Assembly (NCBI RefSeq): GCF_963678635.1
Contig: NC_087065.1
Location: 43,093,430-43,153,429, forward strand
Length of the DNA stretch: 60,000 bases
Origin: Symsagittifera roscoffensis
Lineage: Eukaryota; Xenacoelomorpha; Acoela; Convolutidae
Direction: 5' to 3'
The notes under the pieces: generated by a model
What the model saw: only the letters and a program-made list of their open reading frames with translations
Told to the model about the DNA's origin: nothing
Databases searched by the model: none
In this document: piece by piece, positions 24,373-35,949 of the stretch
Layout: each line of letters starts with the position of its first letter
Numbering within the stretch: the stretch's first letter is position 1
Program-made: the position numbers and the translations under genes

Positions 24373-25095
24373 ATGAAGAAAATTAAAAAACCGACTGTTC
24401 AAGAGGCTCGTCGAGCAAAAGCTGCTACAGCAGCTTCTGACGCACTAAATACGGACGGAAACAACGAGAGTCCAGGACGGTCAGATAAGAGCACCCCACA
24501 TGCGTCAACTCCAATCAAACAGGCAAAAATGAAAGAAATTAACCGTCAGACCAGCCCAGAAGCTATATTGGAGGTATTCCAAAATCAAGACATGACACGG
24601 GGCGAATGGGAGAAGATGGCAGACCAAGTATTGACGAGAGGGATACAAAAAACTGCCGAAGATATTCTCACTTCCAGAGACGCGGAGCAAAGTGATGATG
24701 ACGTCCACATGGACACACCGCCAGGCTGCTCGGATGAATCAAGCAAAGACGAGCATCAGGGCAGCATCGCACAGATTCGGAGGAGTAATCGGCAAACTAA
24801 GAATCAGGGACCCAAGAGATATGGTGACCCAGCTCAGCACTCAGTACGCTTAATTTGTTCGGAGGAGGACTTAACGGACTTGAATAAGGCCGCCTTGGAG
24901 GCATATCGCCTCAAACTGGCGAGACTCAAAACAGACACAAACAAGTTAGCAGAGACAAAGTTGGGCATCTTAGAAAGACACTTATTCCGAAAAAAGTTTG
25001 GATATGCTTCGCTGGATGTGACGCGATCGTGGAATGCCTCGTGGTGGGTCCCACTGAAATTTTATTTTCCGAAAAAAGAAAGAGAGGCGACTTGA
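24373..25095 (+). pseudogene. Terminal charged ORF of the intronic Gypsy element
   Basis: It begins MKKIKKPTVQEARRAKAATA and is charged and probably helical, with an acidic middle and IRRSNRQTKNQGPKRYGDP, a phrase often seen near the end of Gypsy Pol. The end is hydrophobic and aromatic (WNASWWVPLKFYF). It could be a separate 3' ORF or the Pol end displaced by a frameshift. No signal peptide or clear membrane span is seen, so it is not an env. Confidence 0.55.
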
Positions 25096-25232
25096 ATACA
25101 ATACAAAGAGACAGAAAGAAAAGAGGAGCAAGTAAAGAGTAAAAACAAAAGACTTTTTCAAACAGTAACATTAAACTGAGATTTGAAAACTCCTATTGTA
25201 TTATTAAATTTTTATGTTAATAAAAATTTATT

Positions 25233-25540
25233 TGTCCCCGGGGAATGTGGTACAGTAGCTGCAGCTGCAGCCACAGCCACACTACAGTAACCTTGGGGAG
25301 TGCGTATGTTATTTATGTATTTGTATGATTAGTATTATTCAAGGTCACTTACGATGACCTAATTGATTCTACGACTGAACAGTGTGCCGTACTGCGTGAC
25401 GGAACTCAGTCGAACTCAAAAGAAAACAAATCTAAAAAGATTTCATGTTAATTAACAATTTGAGATCTACATTTTTGTTCTACTTATTCACCCTCGGCAT
25501 AGAGGTATCACAAATAATAACAAAATCAATCAACTTTACA
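25233..25540 (+). repeat. Possible 3' LTR of the intronic Gypsy element
   Basis: It starts TGTCCCCGGGGAATGTGG just after the last ORF and an AT-rich stretch, and ends CTTTACA, so it has TG...CA termini. It includes a short CAG/CTG-rich run. No second copy exists in the window to prove it is an LTR. Confidence 0.35.
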
Positions 25541-26154
25541 GCGATGAACGTTTATAACTAGTCCAGGCTCAGTTGACCTGGAGGTTAAGTTAGGATCACT
25601 CCTTCCTCCTCTTCGGCCCGTCTTGAGGAAAATTCAGGTTTATATGTTTCACGTTTTCTCTAATTCTTCAAACCATTCTTTCTATTTCTCTAATTCTTCA
25701 AATATTCCTTTGATATTCTAACATGCTGATAGCTGACATCTCATCCGCAATAGGTGGTCAGTTTTAGGTGGTCAGGAGGTCCATTCTTGAGATGAACAGG
25801 ATATAAACGCATAATGAACCGGAGGTCGATCCCGTGATTATGTCCCTGAATTTATGTCAAATACATCTTTTGATAACAACAAAATGATCAAACACGACTT
25901 GGTAGAAGAAAAACGAGGGAAAAATAAGCCTTGCAATTGCCCTATTGTTTCTGGAAAATTTTTGATTCTCGAAATTCATTTACAACTAAGCCTTCTCAGC
26001 GTAACTTATGCAATCTTTATTAATCGAGCTGTGTATTTTTTTACGGAGTTTCTCTATCGCGCCCCTAGTCAAGACTTACATGCATCCTTTTCGCTTATTG
26101 TTCGGTACTCATTCACTTAGTCTTTAATATATGTTTGTTTGTGCTTTTGTTCAG
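25541..26154. other. Rest of Kir intron 4
   Basis: No gene is recognised. A direct repeat of TTTCTCTAATTCTTCAAA-like sequence lies at about 25655-25705. The intron ends in TTTGTTCAG before exon 5. Confidence 0.5.
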
Positions 26155-26372
26155 GGCCAAGAAGCGTGCGGAGACGGTGGTGTTCTCAAAGATGGCCTGC
26201 ATAGGAGTGTACGATGGCCAACTACACTTCTCAGTGAGGGTGGGGGACATCAGAAATAACTCCTTCCTAGTGGAGGCCCATGTGCGCATGTACCTCATAA
26301 AGTCCAAGACCTCCGAGGAACACGACTTCAACCCCATCGAGTTCTACGACATGGACGTTGGATACGATAACG
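26155..26372 (+). CDS. Kir: Kir exon 5: PIP2 site and first half of cytoplasmic domain
   Basis: This exon encodes residues 288-360. The basic AKKR segment just after TM2 corresponds to the PIP2-binding lysines of the family. It is followed by AETVVFSKMACIGVYDG, RVGDIR and LVEAHVRMYL. Glu328 in VEAHV matches the second polyamine/Mg2+ site (Glu224 of Kir2.1) after allowing one inserted residue. The acceptor is TTGTTCAG and the donor G|GTAACT. The exon lies 7.4 kb from exon 4 because of the inserted retroelement. Confidence 0.94.
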
Positions 26373-26691
26373 GTAACTCCACATTCAATTATTCTTTCTA
26401 AAAGACTACACATATTATGACGATTGTTATGACGAAGTTCCGACATCCAAGTAGAAATATTGTGGCATTTATATCGAATGACGGAATGAATCGCCCGTTA
26501 ACTTTAATTAATAACAAAGTCAATTAAAAAGCCAAAAGTTTTCATGAGAGGAAAGGCTCAACGCAAATTGAACAGACGTTTAAGATACTTTCGACCCCTC
26601 AGAAGAACTTTGAAACTCTTTGCCACAATGGAAAACAAATTTGATCCGCGTTCTTTGGTACTAATTTGCAAATTATTCAATTTTTGTTCAG

Positions 26692-26902
26692 GTTTCGACC
26701 GAGTGATGATCATAGCGCCTATAATATTGCGTCACAAGATCAACGAGCGCTCCCCTCTCTACAGCTACTCGAAGAGCAACTTCAGCAGACACGACTTCGA
26801 AATAGTGGTGATAGTGGAGGGGGCTGTGGAACAGACTGGCATGACCACCCAGATGAGGACCAGCTACACTCCAGATGAAATCCTCTGGGGACACTACTTC
26901 AA
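26692..26902 (+). CDS. Kir: Kir exon 6: cytoplasmic domain, G-loop region
   Basis: This exon encodes residues 361-430, including INERSPLYSYSKSNF, FEIVVIVEGAVEQTGMTTQ and RTSYTPDEILWGHYF. The E-S/R-S-P-L-Y, E-I-V-V-I-x-E-G and S-Y-x-x-x-E-I-L-W-G blocks are hallmarks of the Kir C-terminal domain and include the G-loop gate. The model uses the donor AA|GTAGGC, because reading through would stop at once with TAG. Phase 2 joins correctly to exon 7. Confidence 0.94.
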
Positions 26903-28347
26903 GTAGGCCACTAGTCATTTTCAAACACAATTAAAATTGTACCATCGAATTTGAAACTTCAATTGAAAAACTAAAAAAGTTGGAGTGATATTGCATCAAA
27001 AGCGAAAAAAAAAGTTTAATTTTTTGAAGAAAAAAAATGAAATTAGTTTCATTGAAGACAACCTGGATTTTCTAAAGAAGTGAAACATGCTCAAAATTTG
27101 GCTGAATTTTTTAAACCTGGTTTTGAGTTTTTTAACCTCTTCAAATCCATAAAATATTAGCTATTCTTGCAAAAATTACCGCTTTTCTAAGCAAATTTTA
27201 AATAGGAAAAATAAAGAAGTTTATAGGAATCTGTAAAATTTTACGAAGAATATTTTTTCTTTTTCAAGAAATTGAAAATAGTCCTATCTATCTATCTGTA
27301 TTCAAGAACTGTATATGCTAGAAAAAAAAACTAATTGAGTTACTCAGGTATTTTTTGAAAATAGGTAGAATAAAAATTAGCGCACTGATGATAAAGATCC
27401 ATTTTTCTATATAATTTTTTTCTTTTTTTTACCAAACACATGCGTACACAAAAAATGGCTCATTTCTTTTAGTTTTTTGAGGCGTCCTTGACAGACTCAT
27501 TGCCTTTTGACGTCCTCCTAACTAACTGTAAAAATGCTTGCAAAGAAATTTATCATTATCTAATTATTTTATTTTTAATACGCATAAGATGCGCATACTT
27601 TTACTATTTAGGGTTTTGCGATCGAAAAAAGTGGTGCAAGGGGCTGGGCGGTCTGTGGGGGAACCTCCCGTAGTACCCTACAAGAACTGCTTCCCATTCC
27701 ACCTGCAAAAAAAGGTTCTCCCGTTTTATTCATAGGTAAACTTCATTAAAATCTAATCGTTTTTTGCATGAGTTCTGGTGATGGTTTTTCTTTTCATTGC
27801 TAGCCCGTTTTTCGATCTTAAAATCAATTATTCTCTATAATCCCCGAAGTTTGGATTGAAAAAGGTTAAATAGGTTTTTGATTTCTTCGAAATGCTTTGT
27901 AAATTGAATGCTGCCTGTATCAATCATTGTACCATGTTTATAAATGGTAGTTTATAATGGAAACAATTGCTTGAATGCTTTCAGTACAGTTCATAATGAA
28001 CAAATCCTTGTTTTCTGGAACGAATTGGAATGCAGGGCTGCATACATAACATCCTTCAGTCGTTTATGGCGTTTTCAGTGTTTTTTACGTTCTCAAACAT
28101 TAATAATAACGGTAAACCATTAATTACTAACGGTAATTAATTCTATACCATCAATAACGATAAAAAATTCTTGTTTTCAATTGGTGTAAATTTCTCTCCA
28201 ATCCCGCGGTAAACCTGAGTCACTTAATACTTTCAACCTCCAGAATTGTTATAAGCCTCCAAAAAGAGGTTTATAACAAGTCTGCTTAAATAGCGTGTTT
28301 TAACAGTGATAAGAAACTGTGTAAAAACACTGTGTAAATAACTTTAG
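26903..28347. other. Kir intron 6
   Basis: A 1.4-kb AT-rich intron with donor GTAGGC and acceptor TTTAG. I see no gene or recognised repeat in it. Confidence 0.7.
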
Positions 28348-28534
28348 GCAGATGATCCAACGTGAGCGTGGACAGTACGTGGTGAACTTCGGATTGTTTG
28401 ATGCTGTCTACGAGCACGAGACATTACCCTACTCGGCCGAGGATCTGGACCGACTGCAGAATGGAGAGAGTCCGGAAGAAGACCTGCCGCTGCAGGAAGA
28501 GAAAACCACCGACACTTCCAAAAAACACCTAAAC
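28348..28534 (+). CDS. Kir: Kir exon 7: end of the conserved cytoplasmic domain
   Basis: This exon encodes residues 431-493. It starts with the family-typical stretch after EILWG (QMIQRERGQYVVNFGLFDAV) and passes into an acidic linker with LPYSAEDLDRLQNG. The acceptor is TTTAG. I placed the donor at AAAC|GTAGGG (28534), which leaves phase 0 and fits the next exon. Reading on without splicing reaches a stop at 28606, so a short alternative C-terminus is conceivable. Confidence 0.88.
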
Positions 28535-29062
28535 GTAGGGAACCTTAGAAATATTATTGCTGATAACAAAACGCCTTATATTTCTAATAACCTACATCTT
28601 TTTTGAGATATAGGCAGAAAACCATATGTCCCGGTTTGTTCAAATGTTTTGGATGAAAAAAAACATCAAAACTATCTAAAACTAGAATTAAGAGTATCGA
28701 GGGCCTCTATTATTGAGGAAGAAATCCTGCGCTAAATACCGTAAATGAGTTGTTAGAATCTCTTTAATTAGTCCCCTTATGGTACCTAGCAAAGAATAAT
28801 CATCCGTACAATGAACTCAATCAAAAATTAAGAATATGCGAATTTTGTTCTTTACTATTTTCCCTTTTGCAACTTAAGAGAGACATTCAAATAACTGGTA
28901 AAAAAAACGTTAATTGTAGCTCTGAAAGTATCAATAATTCCCAAAAAGAGCGTCAGGTTTGAACATTTATTGTTCCGACCATTTCGAAAAATAACGAGAA
29001 GTTCAGAGAAAGTGCGCTATCCAAGCTTGTATAGAAAGGGGAAAAAAGAGAGAAAGTGAGGC

Positions 29063-29082
29063 GAGAGAGAGAGAGAGAGAGG

Positions 29083-29115
<33 letters not shown>
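29063..29115. repeat. (GA)n microsatellite at an assembly gap
   Basis: GA dinucleotides run almost without break up to the gap at 29116-29315 in Kir intron 7. The 200 Ns are a round number, so the real length here is unknown. Confidence 0.95.
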
Positions 29116-29315
29116 NNNNNNNNNNNNNNNNNNNNNNNNNNNNNNNNNNNNNNNNNNNNNNNNNNNNNNNNNNNNNNNNNNNNNNNNNNNNNNNNNNNNN
29201 NNNNNNNNNNNNNNNNNNNNNNNNNNNNNNNNNNNNNNNNNNNNNNNNNNNNNNNNNNNNNNNNNNNNNNNNNNNNNNNNNNNNNNNNNNNNNNNNNNNN
29301 NNNNNNNNNNNNNNN
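29116..29315. other. Assembly gap, 200 Ns
   Basis: The bases are undetermined. The gap is bounded by the GA repeat on the left and by TTGATTGATAGG repeats on the right. Confidence 0.99.
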
Positions 29316-29385
29316 ATTGGTTGATTGATAGGTCGTTAAAAATCAACCAGTGATAGGTTGATTGGTTGATTGATAGGTAATTAAA
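29316..29385. repeat. Short tandem repeat after the gap
   Basis: ATTGGTTGATTGATAGGT occurs twice, separated by an inverted piece (AATCAACCAGTGATAGG). It probably continues into the gap. Confidence 0.8.
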
Positions 29386-31259
29386 AATATAAAGAGAGAG
29401 GTGAATTCACTGACTATATTTGTAAGAACTCATCTATTATGCTGGAGTTGGGAAAATTGACTTGGCCCTGCATAATTTTCTCACTTGCACGTAAAAGTTC
29501 GGCCAATCAGAGTCGCTCTTTTTACTTAGTTTTATGCCCATTTGTAATTCATTTTAACTCAATTTTTTTCTCTGGTTTTTCTGATTTTCCCCCGTTTTTA
29601 TAGTGTTTCATTTTTGTTCATTCGTAAAGGGAACTAACCAAATTAAATCAATATGCGGTACTTTTTACTGGTGGAATCCCTCATAGGCGAAGGACCGAAC
29701 GGCAGAATTAAAAATCAGTTTATCAGATTTCAGTAATTTTAAATTTTGGAAAGAAAGCGAGAAAATCTCAAAGAAAGTAAGCATTACCATCGCGTTAATT
29801 TTATTAATGGCCGAATATAAAAATATCAGAAATATGCAACATTTTCATATTTTCATTTACCGCCGGCGAATTTGAACAAGGTTTTTTTTTCAAGGGTTTT
29901 GTTATAAAATAAGCAAAATGTTGCTTCATTTAGTTCCTTTCAGTTGAACAGCAACTGATTTCATTTTAATAATTGACTGTCGTTTGTTCTTGTTGCGGTC
30001 ATTTGCCTATAAGTTTCTCGCCCATCCGGTTCGGTCCTTCGCCCATAGGATTAACCCCCCTGTTTTACAGCTTACTTTTAATAAGGTTGGGCTAGCCGAT
30101 CCTACCTTTGCACCAAAGTAATTTTTTTGAAAAGCACTTTCCTTGTTGAGTGTCGTTTCTAGACAACTTTAGTGAAGCGAAGAATCACTCATTTGAACAA
30201 AATGAAATTTGTGCATAAAATTCTTGCTAAATTTTGCAAAAAAAATCGTGCGTAAAATTCTTGCTAATTTTTGCTTTTGCGCAGAGACCGACATTTTTTG
30301 TAAAAGATGAAACAGCGCAATCCTAATTTTAAAAATTAATGTGCAGCAGGCGACGAACTCAATTAGGCTAGCTGATAATATTACAAATTAAAGGGCGATT
30401 ATCTAATTGTGGACTATGTACTTAAAGTTGCTACAGTGGCTTCTTAAAATTAAGTTCTCGCAAAAAGTAATGGTATAGCATTTGAGAAAATATAACTGCG
30501 TAATCATTTGCAAAAACGACAGAAAAAAATGTCATACGGTTTGATCTCTAAAACCTTGACTTTTCATACCAAGAAAAAATCCATTATTAATCTTTTCTAT
30601 CTCAAAATTATGAAGCATTCAAACACGCTGTTGGTTTCATTTTGCCGTTTCTTGGTGACACATTGAGTGCACAGCAAATTAAGATGTTGAACAAAATGGC
30701 TTGAAAAGGTAATAGCCCACTCCATTTCAATTGCTAAATGACGCGCTTGATTTTTGCTAATTGGTATGTTTGCCTTTGAACCATAAAAATGCTCATTCAA
30801 AGCTAGTTTCAAGCCCACTTTTTGCGTCATTGACTAAAAAATTGCAAACAAGAAAGGAGAAAAAAGTCAATTAAGAATCCGAAGGCTAATTTTTCAAACA
30901 AAAAAAATCTGGACTAAGAGGTGGTCAACATTTATAAATTTTTGTAATTGTGACATTCGTTTACGAACCACATAGTCACGAAAGGTCTGTCTCATTATAT
31001 CCCCCCCAGGCTAGAAACAAAAAATATAGCCCCCAAATCATCGGTTTTTACGTTTTCGGGGTCTATAATTCACTAGAGGGAGGGGGCTGGGGATATAATG
31101 GGAAAGAATCTCGCTTTCTAAATATCACGCTTTTTATGATAACGTTTGCAGTGTACTTACACACGCTTGGCACAACCATGCGCTTGTCACAACTAAACCA
31201 TGAAAAAACGCTGCTCTGCTAGGAGCCAAGTTGAAGTTTCACATAAAAAGTTACAATTT

Positions 31260-31500
31260 TACGGGTAATATTTAGGTAAACACTGCCAAAAATATCCTAT
31301 CAAAGTAACGGTATTTTTATATTGGCGAAAAAGATGGTGTTCAGCCAAAAAATTTTTGGCAATATTTAGGTAAACACTGCCAAAAGTAACATATCAAAGT
31401 AATAGTAAGTTCCTCGGTAAACAATTCATCTTTTAACTGTCTGAAGAAACTGTCTTAAGTTTATATTGGCGCCAAAGATGCTGGTCAGCCAAAAATGCAT
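31260..31500. repeat. Imperfect tandem repeat in Kir intron 7
   Basis: AATATTTAGGTAAACACTGCC occurs at about 31267 and 31361. TATATTGGCG..AAAGATG..TCAGCCAAAAA occurs at about 31319 and 31461. The copies form an interleaved tandem array ending about 120 bases before exon 8. Confidence 0.7.
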
Positions 31501-31620
31501 TCGTAAAAGTAAAATCATTCAATAGAGCTAAAAAGACCCGGGTCGACCTGAGCGCTCGGGTTTCTGTCTTCTCCGTCCGTACTTTTTTTTTTTTCATTTT
31601 TCGAGATTTTGAAAGTTTAG

Positions 31621-32007
31621 ACCATTCGATTTCGGGTGACGTCAGTGGCGGAACCACCGGCTGCAAATTCCCTTCCTAGTTCTCCCACCAAAATCAACAA
31701 TCCATCAGCCAATCAAATCGACGAAAACCATCACATGTCTCTACCAAACGGGGGAGCCGACACGATACCCCTTCTAAACAACATTGTACAGTCAGGACAG
31801 TCAAAAGAAACGCGGGAGGAAAACGTCAGCACGCCTTCCGGCGGCACACCTTCATATAGGGAGAAGCACGCGCCAGTGAGTCTTGCCAATGCTGACCAAC
31901 ATAATCATAATCAGCAGGAGTCCAGAAACAGCAGCGAGAGCTCAAACGCCCAACATACGAATTCAGGCTCAGCCGAAAACAACGCACTAAACGTTGCCAA
32001 TGGGTAA
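31621..32007 (+). CDS. Kir: Kir exon 8: low-complexity C-terminal tail
   Basis: This exon encodes residues 494-621 and is rich in Ser, Asn, Pro, Gln and His, with no known domain. A long pyrimidine run at 31581-31606 precedes AAAGTTTAG at 31612-31620, a good acceptor in phase 0. The frame closes with TAA at 32005-32007. The end (NALNVANG) is not a recognisable PDZ ligand, unlike the S/T-x-hydrophobic ends of many Kir2 channels. GGTAAC at the stop could act as a weak donor, so a further exon is possible. Polyadenylation signals downstream favour this as the last exon. Confidence 0.7.
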   Translation, partial: TIRFRVTSVAEPPAANSLPSSPTKINNPSANQIDENHHMSLPNGGADTIPLLNNIVQSGQSKETREENVSTPSGGTPSYREKHAPVSLANADQHNHNQQESRNSSESSNAQHTNSGSAENNALNVANG

Positions 32008-32211
32008 CAGTTATGTAATCTTTATTATGCATTTGTTGGGTCTTTATTATGAGTCTTTCAGCAGATGAGTTGCTTTTGAAAAATGAAGTTATTGACCAAT
32101 CCAACACTGGGCGATTATCTTGATGTGATAGGAAAGTTTTAAAAAAAGCTGATTTGCTATATTAGCTGGAAAAAATGGAATAGATGAAATCAGTCGATTA
32201 GTTGTTAATTT

Positions 32212-32217
32212 AATAAA
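32212..32217 (+). promoter_or_regulatory. Candidate polyadenylation signal of the Kir gene
   Basis: AATAAA lies about 205 bases after the Kir stop codon. A second AATAAA lies at 32412-32417. Either could end the transcript; nothing here decides which. Confidence 0.5.
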
Positions 32218-33990
32218 TAATTGGAGGTAATTTAAATTTCAGTTCGTGAACCGCAAATATAACCCCAGTCCCAGATCTATCGTGTAGTTTTGATTTTATT
32301 GATAAATATTTTTCTTTGTCTATTTTTTGTTAGGAGAATTATTTTTGCAATATGTTTTGCTTTTACTTCAAGATTTGGTGGAGAGCCTGCAGATTGTTCT
32401 TTTTGACTATGAATAAAGTATAGATAATAAATCTTCTGGGAATATAGAGGGAATCATACAGGGACTCAGGGGCTCCGCTCAGGTGTATCACACAACAAAT
32501 CAGTATCTTTCATTTCTTGGTTGAGCTCCTAGGCCTTTAACTCAATCATGATTTTTGCGACTCAATTTCGCTCCGGAATCGACTTTTGCGCTAAAAAGTC
32601 TGCTTGTCCAGTTGTTCGCAAGGCAAACCTATTGGAAAAAGTTACCGCTTGCAAAAGGAAGAGACGCAGCCTCGGTGGCCAAACGATGAGCATAAAGGTG
32701 TGCCCAAAGTCTCTACTGGAAAGATTATTGACCCTTGTGTCACCATAGTTAGACTTCGGTGGTTACAAATTTCTGCTAGACATGGACATGTGGAGCGGTG
32801 CTTCTACTAAGTTTATGAACCATTAAAAATTTATTTCATTAAAATGGCCTTGAGAAACAAATATAACGCCAGGCGCGCTGGATAAAAATTGCTTTCAAAT
32901 ACTTAAGGTTTTGATATTTCATCACCTCGTACTGATAAAATAAAGATTCTGATTCGTGTAAATAGATTTTTGAACAGATTATGTGCAGCACGTAAAGTCC
33001 CTTTTTCTATATACCAACTATTGCACTAACGTACGACAGTAAGTAATCAAGGTCTGAATTAATCAGGTGATAAAAAATCTGGCTTATCTGTTTCATCTTT
33101 AATCAATCAAATAACTCATAGAATACAGAAAAATTCTTTGAAACGCAGAAATTCTTTTGAAACGGTCGAAAACCTCCAAGTTTTTCGAGTTATTACGAGG
33201 AATATTTTGGTACAGAAATTACATTGACAAATTTTTCGATCTCCGTTTTGTTTAGAAACATAAATAATAGAACAACAAGGGGCGTGTTTAGGGAGGGGAA
33301 AATATTAAAGCTATATGTCAAGAGATGGTAGAAAAAGCCAATTGCGAAAAAAATCAGTGAACAATTTCAATGCCACGCTTTGACAACACTTGAACACAAG
33401 ATGACGTTTTGAAGATGACTGTGGCTGTCATCATTAAAACTTCAACAAAAACGTTCAGAAAACAACTTTAACGATTTGACAGTTACAGTCTGCGAAACAG
33501 ATGCTCGAATTGAAAAACTTGGATGATCGGAAATCTCTATTGTTGAGCGAAGACAACGCTTCTCGAAATAAACGGAGTGTAGAAGTAAACTCTTTGAAGG
33601 TGTATTAATGTCTTACGGTTAAAAAAGAAAATGTAAAAGAACAACTTGAATTCTTTTCGGTCACCAGCTACAATGCAACACGCGTGGTTAACCACTTCTA
33701 CGATGCTGACCTTTAAATTCTTTTCGGTCACCAGATACAATGGCAACACGCATGGTTAAGCACTTCCATGATGTTGACCTTGGTACCATAATGTAACAAG
33801 GTAATACATGGTACGTAAAAATCATAAGTTACCTAATATACCTCACTACACTCCTACATTAATTTGAAATGTTGGATAATCATTGTTATATAAGTATCTA
33901 TAATAATTTATTCTAAATGTTTGTCACTAATCTCCCATCACTTTCCCCTTAGCGAGGCAGGGGCGGAGTTCTCAAATTGTCTGAGTTTAT
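32218..33990. other. Intergenic region after Kir
   Basis: It is mostly AT-rich. A less AT-rich patch at 32548-32810 holds two overlapping short frames without known motifs, possibly an old element fragment. A two-copy tandem repeat lies at 33648-33781. Nothing else is supported. Confidence 0.5.
33648..33781. repeat. Two tandem copies of a 67-bp unit
   Basis: AATTCTTTTCGGTCACCAG starts both copies (33649 and 33716). They share CAACACGC.TGGTTAA.CACTT and end GATG.TGACCTT, with scattered differences. Confidence 0.85.
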
Positions 33991-34019
33991 AAGCTTTCCA
34001 AATCCTCTAGAAAATGGCG

Positions 34020-35420
34020 ATGATCTTCTTAAGTCAATTCATACTTATCGCCGATAACTCGTCCGCGATGTCCAAATCGTCTGTCACCATCGGTCCCCTC
34101 GAATCCCCACTTACATTAGCAATATCCGCTGTTCCTTGTATGATCGCCGACGGCTCTTCGTTATCGCAACTTAATAGGCCTTTTATAGGCGAATCGTTCT
34201 CTGATATCACTATGAGTTTCGTCTCTTTCACGTCTGCTCAGAGACAGGTGATGACGAGAATGTTGATACCGCCGGATGACTGGTCACTAACAAGAACGGC
34301 GCGGATGCCGCTGGTGTGATATCTGATTGTGTTTTTCCCTCAGGCTCCAACGTTTCTGGTAAACTCCCAGCTTTACTCGATGTGCGCTCTGCGTTGGATT
34401 ACCGTCGCCTTCCGACATCACTCTGGCGAGCAACACCTGACCTGCCTTGTCAATGGTTTCCCGAGTCCGCTATTGCGGCCTGCGCTGCATCGACTAGTTA
34501 ACCTAGCCCCGGAATCTTCCGAATATTGCAAATAAACGCCTCGAGTCTTTGATAAAATAATTCCAAGCGGAGCCCATCGATTGTGTTCCCCAGCGAGTCG
34601 GTGACTAGCACTATTCCTTTCGAGTTTTAATTGATACGACGTAGTTTATCCAATACTTCGACAAATTTTCCCGAGACTGATTTGTCTAAATTACTGATAT
34701 CGTCCTGTACGTAGTCTGCCCTCCAGTAAAACGGCACATCTCCCGGTCAAAAAACGTGTCCTCTGCGTTCCTCTTCTTAGGACCCGGGATCTTCCTCGGA
34801 GTCACTACCACTTTTTTTTTGCGGCTCCCCGATCTCTACTATGGCTTGCTCTCCTAGGATGATTGGTCGTTTTAAGAGATGGCCTTGGCGTTCCTGTTGG
34901 CCCACCAGCATCCTCCTTTTCCGATCAGTCTTTTGCTTGAATCACATTGACAATCGCAGCATCTGCTATAACTACACTAGTGAAGAATCGCTCCCCCAGA
35001 AATTTAAGTCGTTTGAGATCCCAAAGCGGACGGAAACTGTGATGTACCATTGGCTTCGACGTTCTAGCTAACAGGCTGCTAGTCTCCTCCGGCTCCGTCG
35101 GTAAATCTTTAGGCGGCGAGCTGAAACACTCCATTTTTACCGGTTCGGGCCCTGTAGTTAGCCCCTCCGATTCCTTCCGAGGACTTGTTAGCCCATCTTG
35201 TACATACATTCCCGAGGACTCGTTAGTTGTTGGGCAATTCTCCTCCACCTCTTCAGTAGATGAAAGATTAATTGGACAACTCCGCTCCTTTACTCTGGCT
35301 CCAAAGTCCATTTTTACTCCGCGTTTTTCATCGGATAGTACAGCACTATTCCTCTAGTCTTTGAGTGCACTTTAATGCTCGGCTCTGAAGCCTAGTTTAT
35401 GGGATCCGAGTCGAATATGG
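34020..35420 (-). pseudogene. Post-integrase region of the minus-strand element
   Basis: Minus-strand frames at 34034-34231 and 34925-35311 are acidic and Ser/Thr-rich, without a recognised domain. Their position after integrase suggests the 3' end of Pol. Confidence 0.45.
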
Positions 35421-35949
35421 TTTTCCTAGTTAAGTTACCTATTGGGCTTCCTCTGGACATCAGTCCATCTGAAGAACTATCGATAACGATCGGGTTATCC
35501 GCTGATCCGGTCACTACAATGGCATCGACCGCATTACTATCCTTTGCTTTCAGCAGAAATTTAGTGGTGTCTCGCGATTCATTTAGTGCCGCTCTTTTCG
35601 TGGGACCACTAGGTATTTTTACTTACCGCTCATCTGAACGGATCATCATTTTCGGCTTTTGAAAATAGCAGGCTATAAAGCGTTCCCGTTTTTTTCGAAT
35701 ACACTACTCCACAAGCTCGGTTGCCCGGTGATTACCCTCGGGTGCAAATTTTAATCGTATTTTTTGTTTTGCGCAGAAATCACAGATAGATTTTGTAAAG
35801 AATCCCGGTCCTTGGTTTTTTCCAGAATACCCGCGGTATTGCGTGTAACGCAATATAACTTCGTTAGTTTCTGTAATAACCCCACTTGTTGGTTGTTCTG
35901 GTAGTAACTTGGATCAAAGGAAACTTCGAGAATCTATTCACACAAATAG
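35166..35949 (-). repeat. Tandem duplication, longer copy
   Basis: It starts TCCGATTCCTTCCGAGGA and ends CACACAAATAG. It matches 35966-36618 nearly base for base, except for about 130 bases (roughly 35417-35547) that the other copy lacks. Confidence 0.9.

Larger units (their letters stand above)
18850..25540 (+). mobile_element. Dead Ty3/Gypsy element inserted in Kir intron 4
   Basis: In order there are a Gag zinc-knuckle region, retropepsin, RT, RNase H, a linker, integrase, post-integrase frames and a possible 3' LTR, all on the strand of the host gene. Many stops and frameshifts interrupt them, and one catalytic residue is lost in each of RT, RNase H and integrase. No 5' LTR is visible and Gag lacks a clear start, so the 5' end is truncated. 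The left boundary is approximate. The element lies wholly within the intron, and the flanking splice sites remain good. Confidence 0.85.
12592..32007 (+). other. Kir: Inward-rectifier K+ channel gene, 8-exon model
   Basis: Eight exons at 12592-13004, 17195-17334, 18139-18337, 18633-18743, 26155-26372, 26692-26902, 28348-28534 and 31621-32007 join with consistent phases (2,1,2,2,1,2,0) into 1866 coding bases, a 621-residue protein. All borders are GT-AG. The order is a long N-terminal tail, slide helix and TM1, pore loop with TIGYG at residues 245-249, TM2, the conserved cytoplasmic immunoglobulin-like domain, then a long low-complexity tail. Family knowledge predicts a plasma-membrane tetramer gated by PIP2 and blocked in a voltage-dependent way by polyamines and Mg2+. 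The core most resembles the Kir2 class by eye. Orthology and both terminal exons are the least certain parts. Confidence 0.88.

Noticed and set aside
29056-29346. Arg/Glu and Ser/Leu repeat frames across the GA microsatellite and gap
   Set aside because: They are created by the dinucleotide repeat and by undetermined bases.
32548-32810. Overlapping short frames in a less AT-rich patch
   Set aside because: I could not connect them to a gene or element; they may be an old element fragment, but no motif supports a coding call.
34014-34535. Plus-strand frames over the minus-strand Gypsy element
   Set aside because: They are shadows of the decayed minus-strand post-integrase region; residue patterns fit no family.
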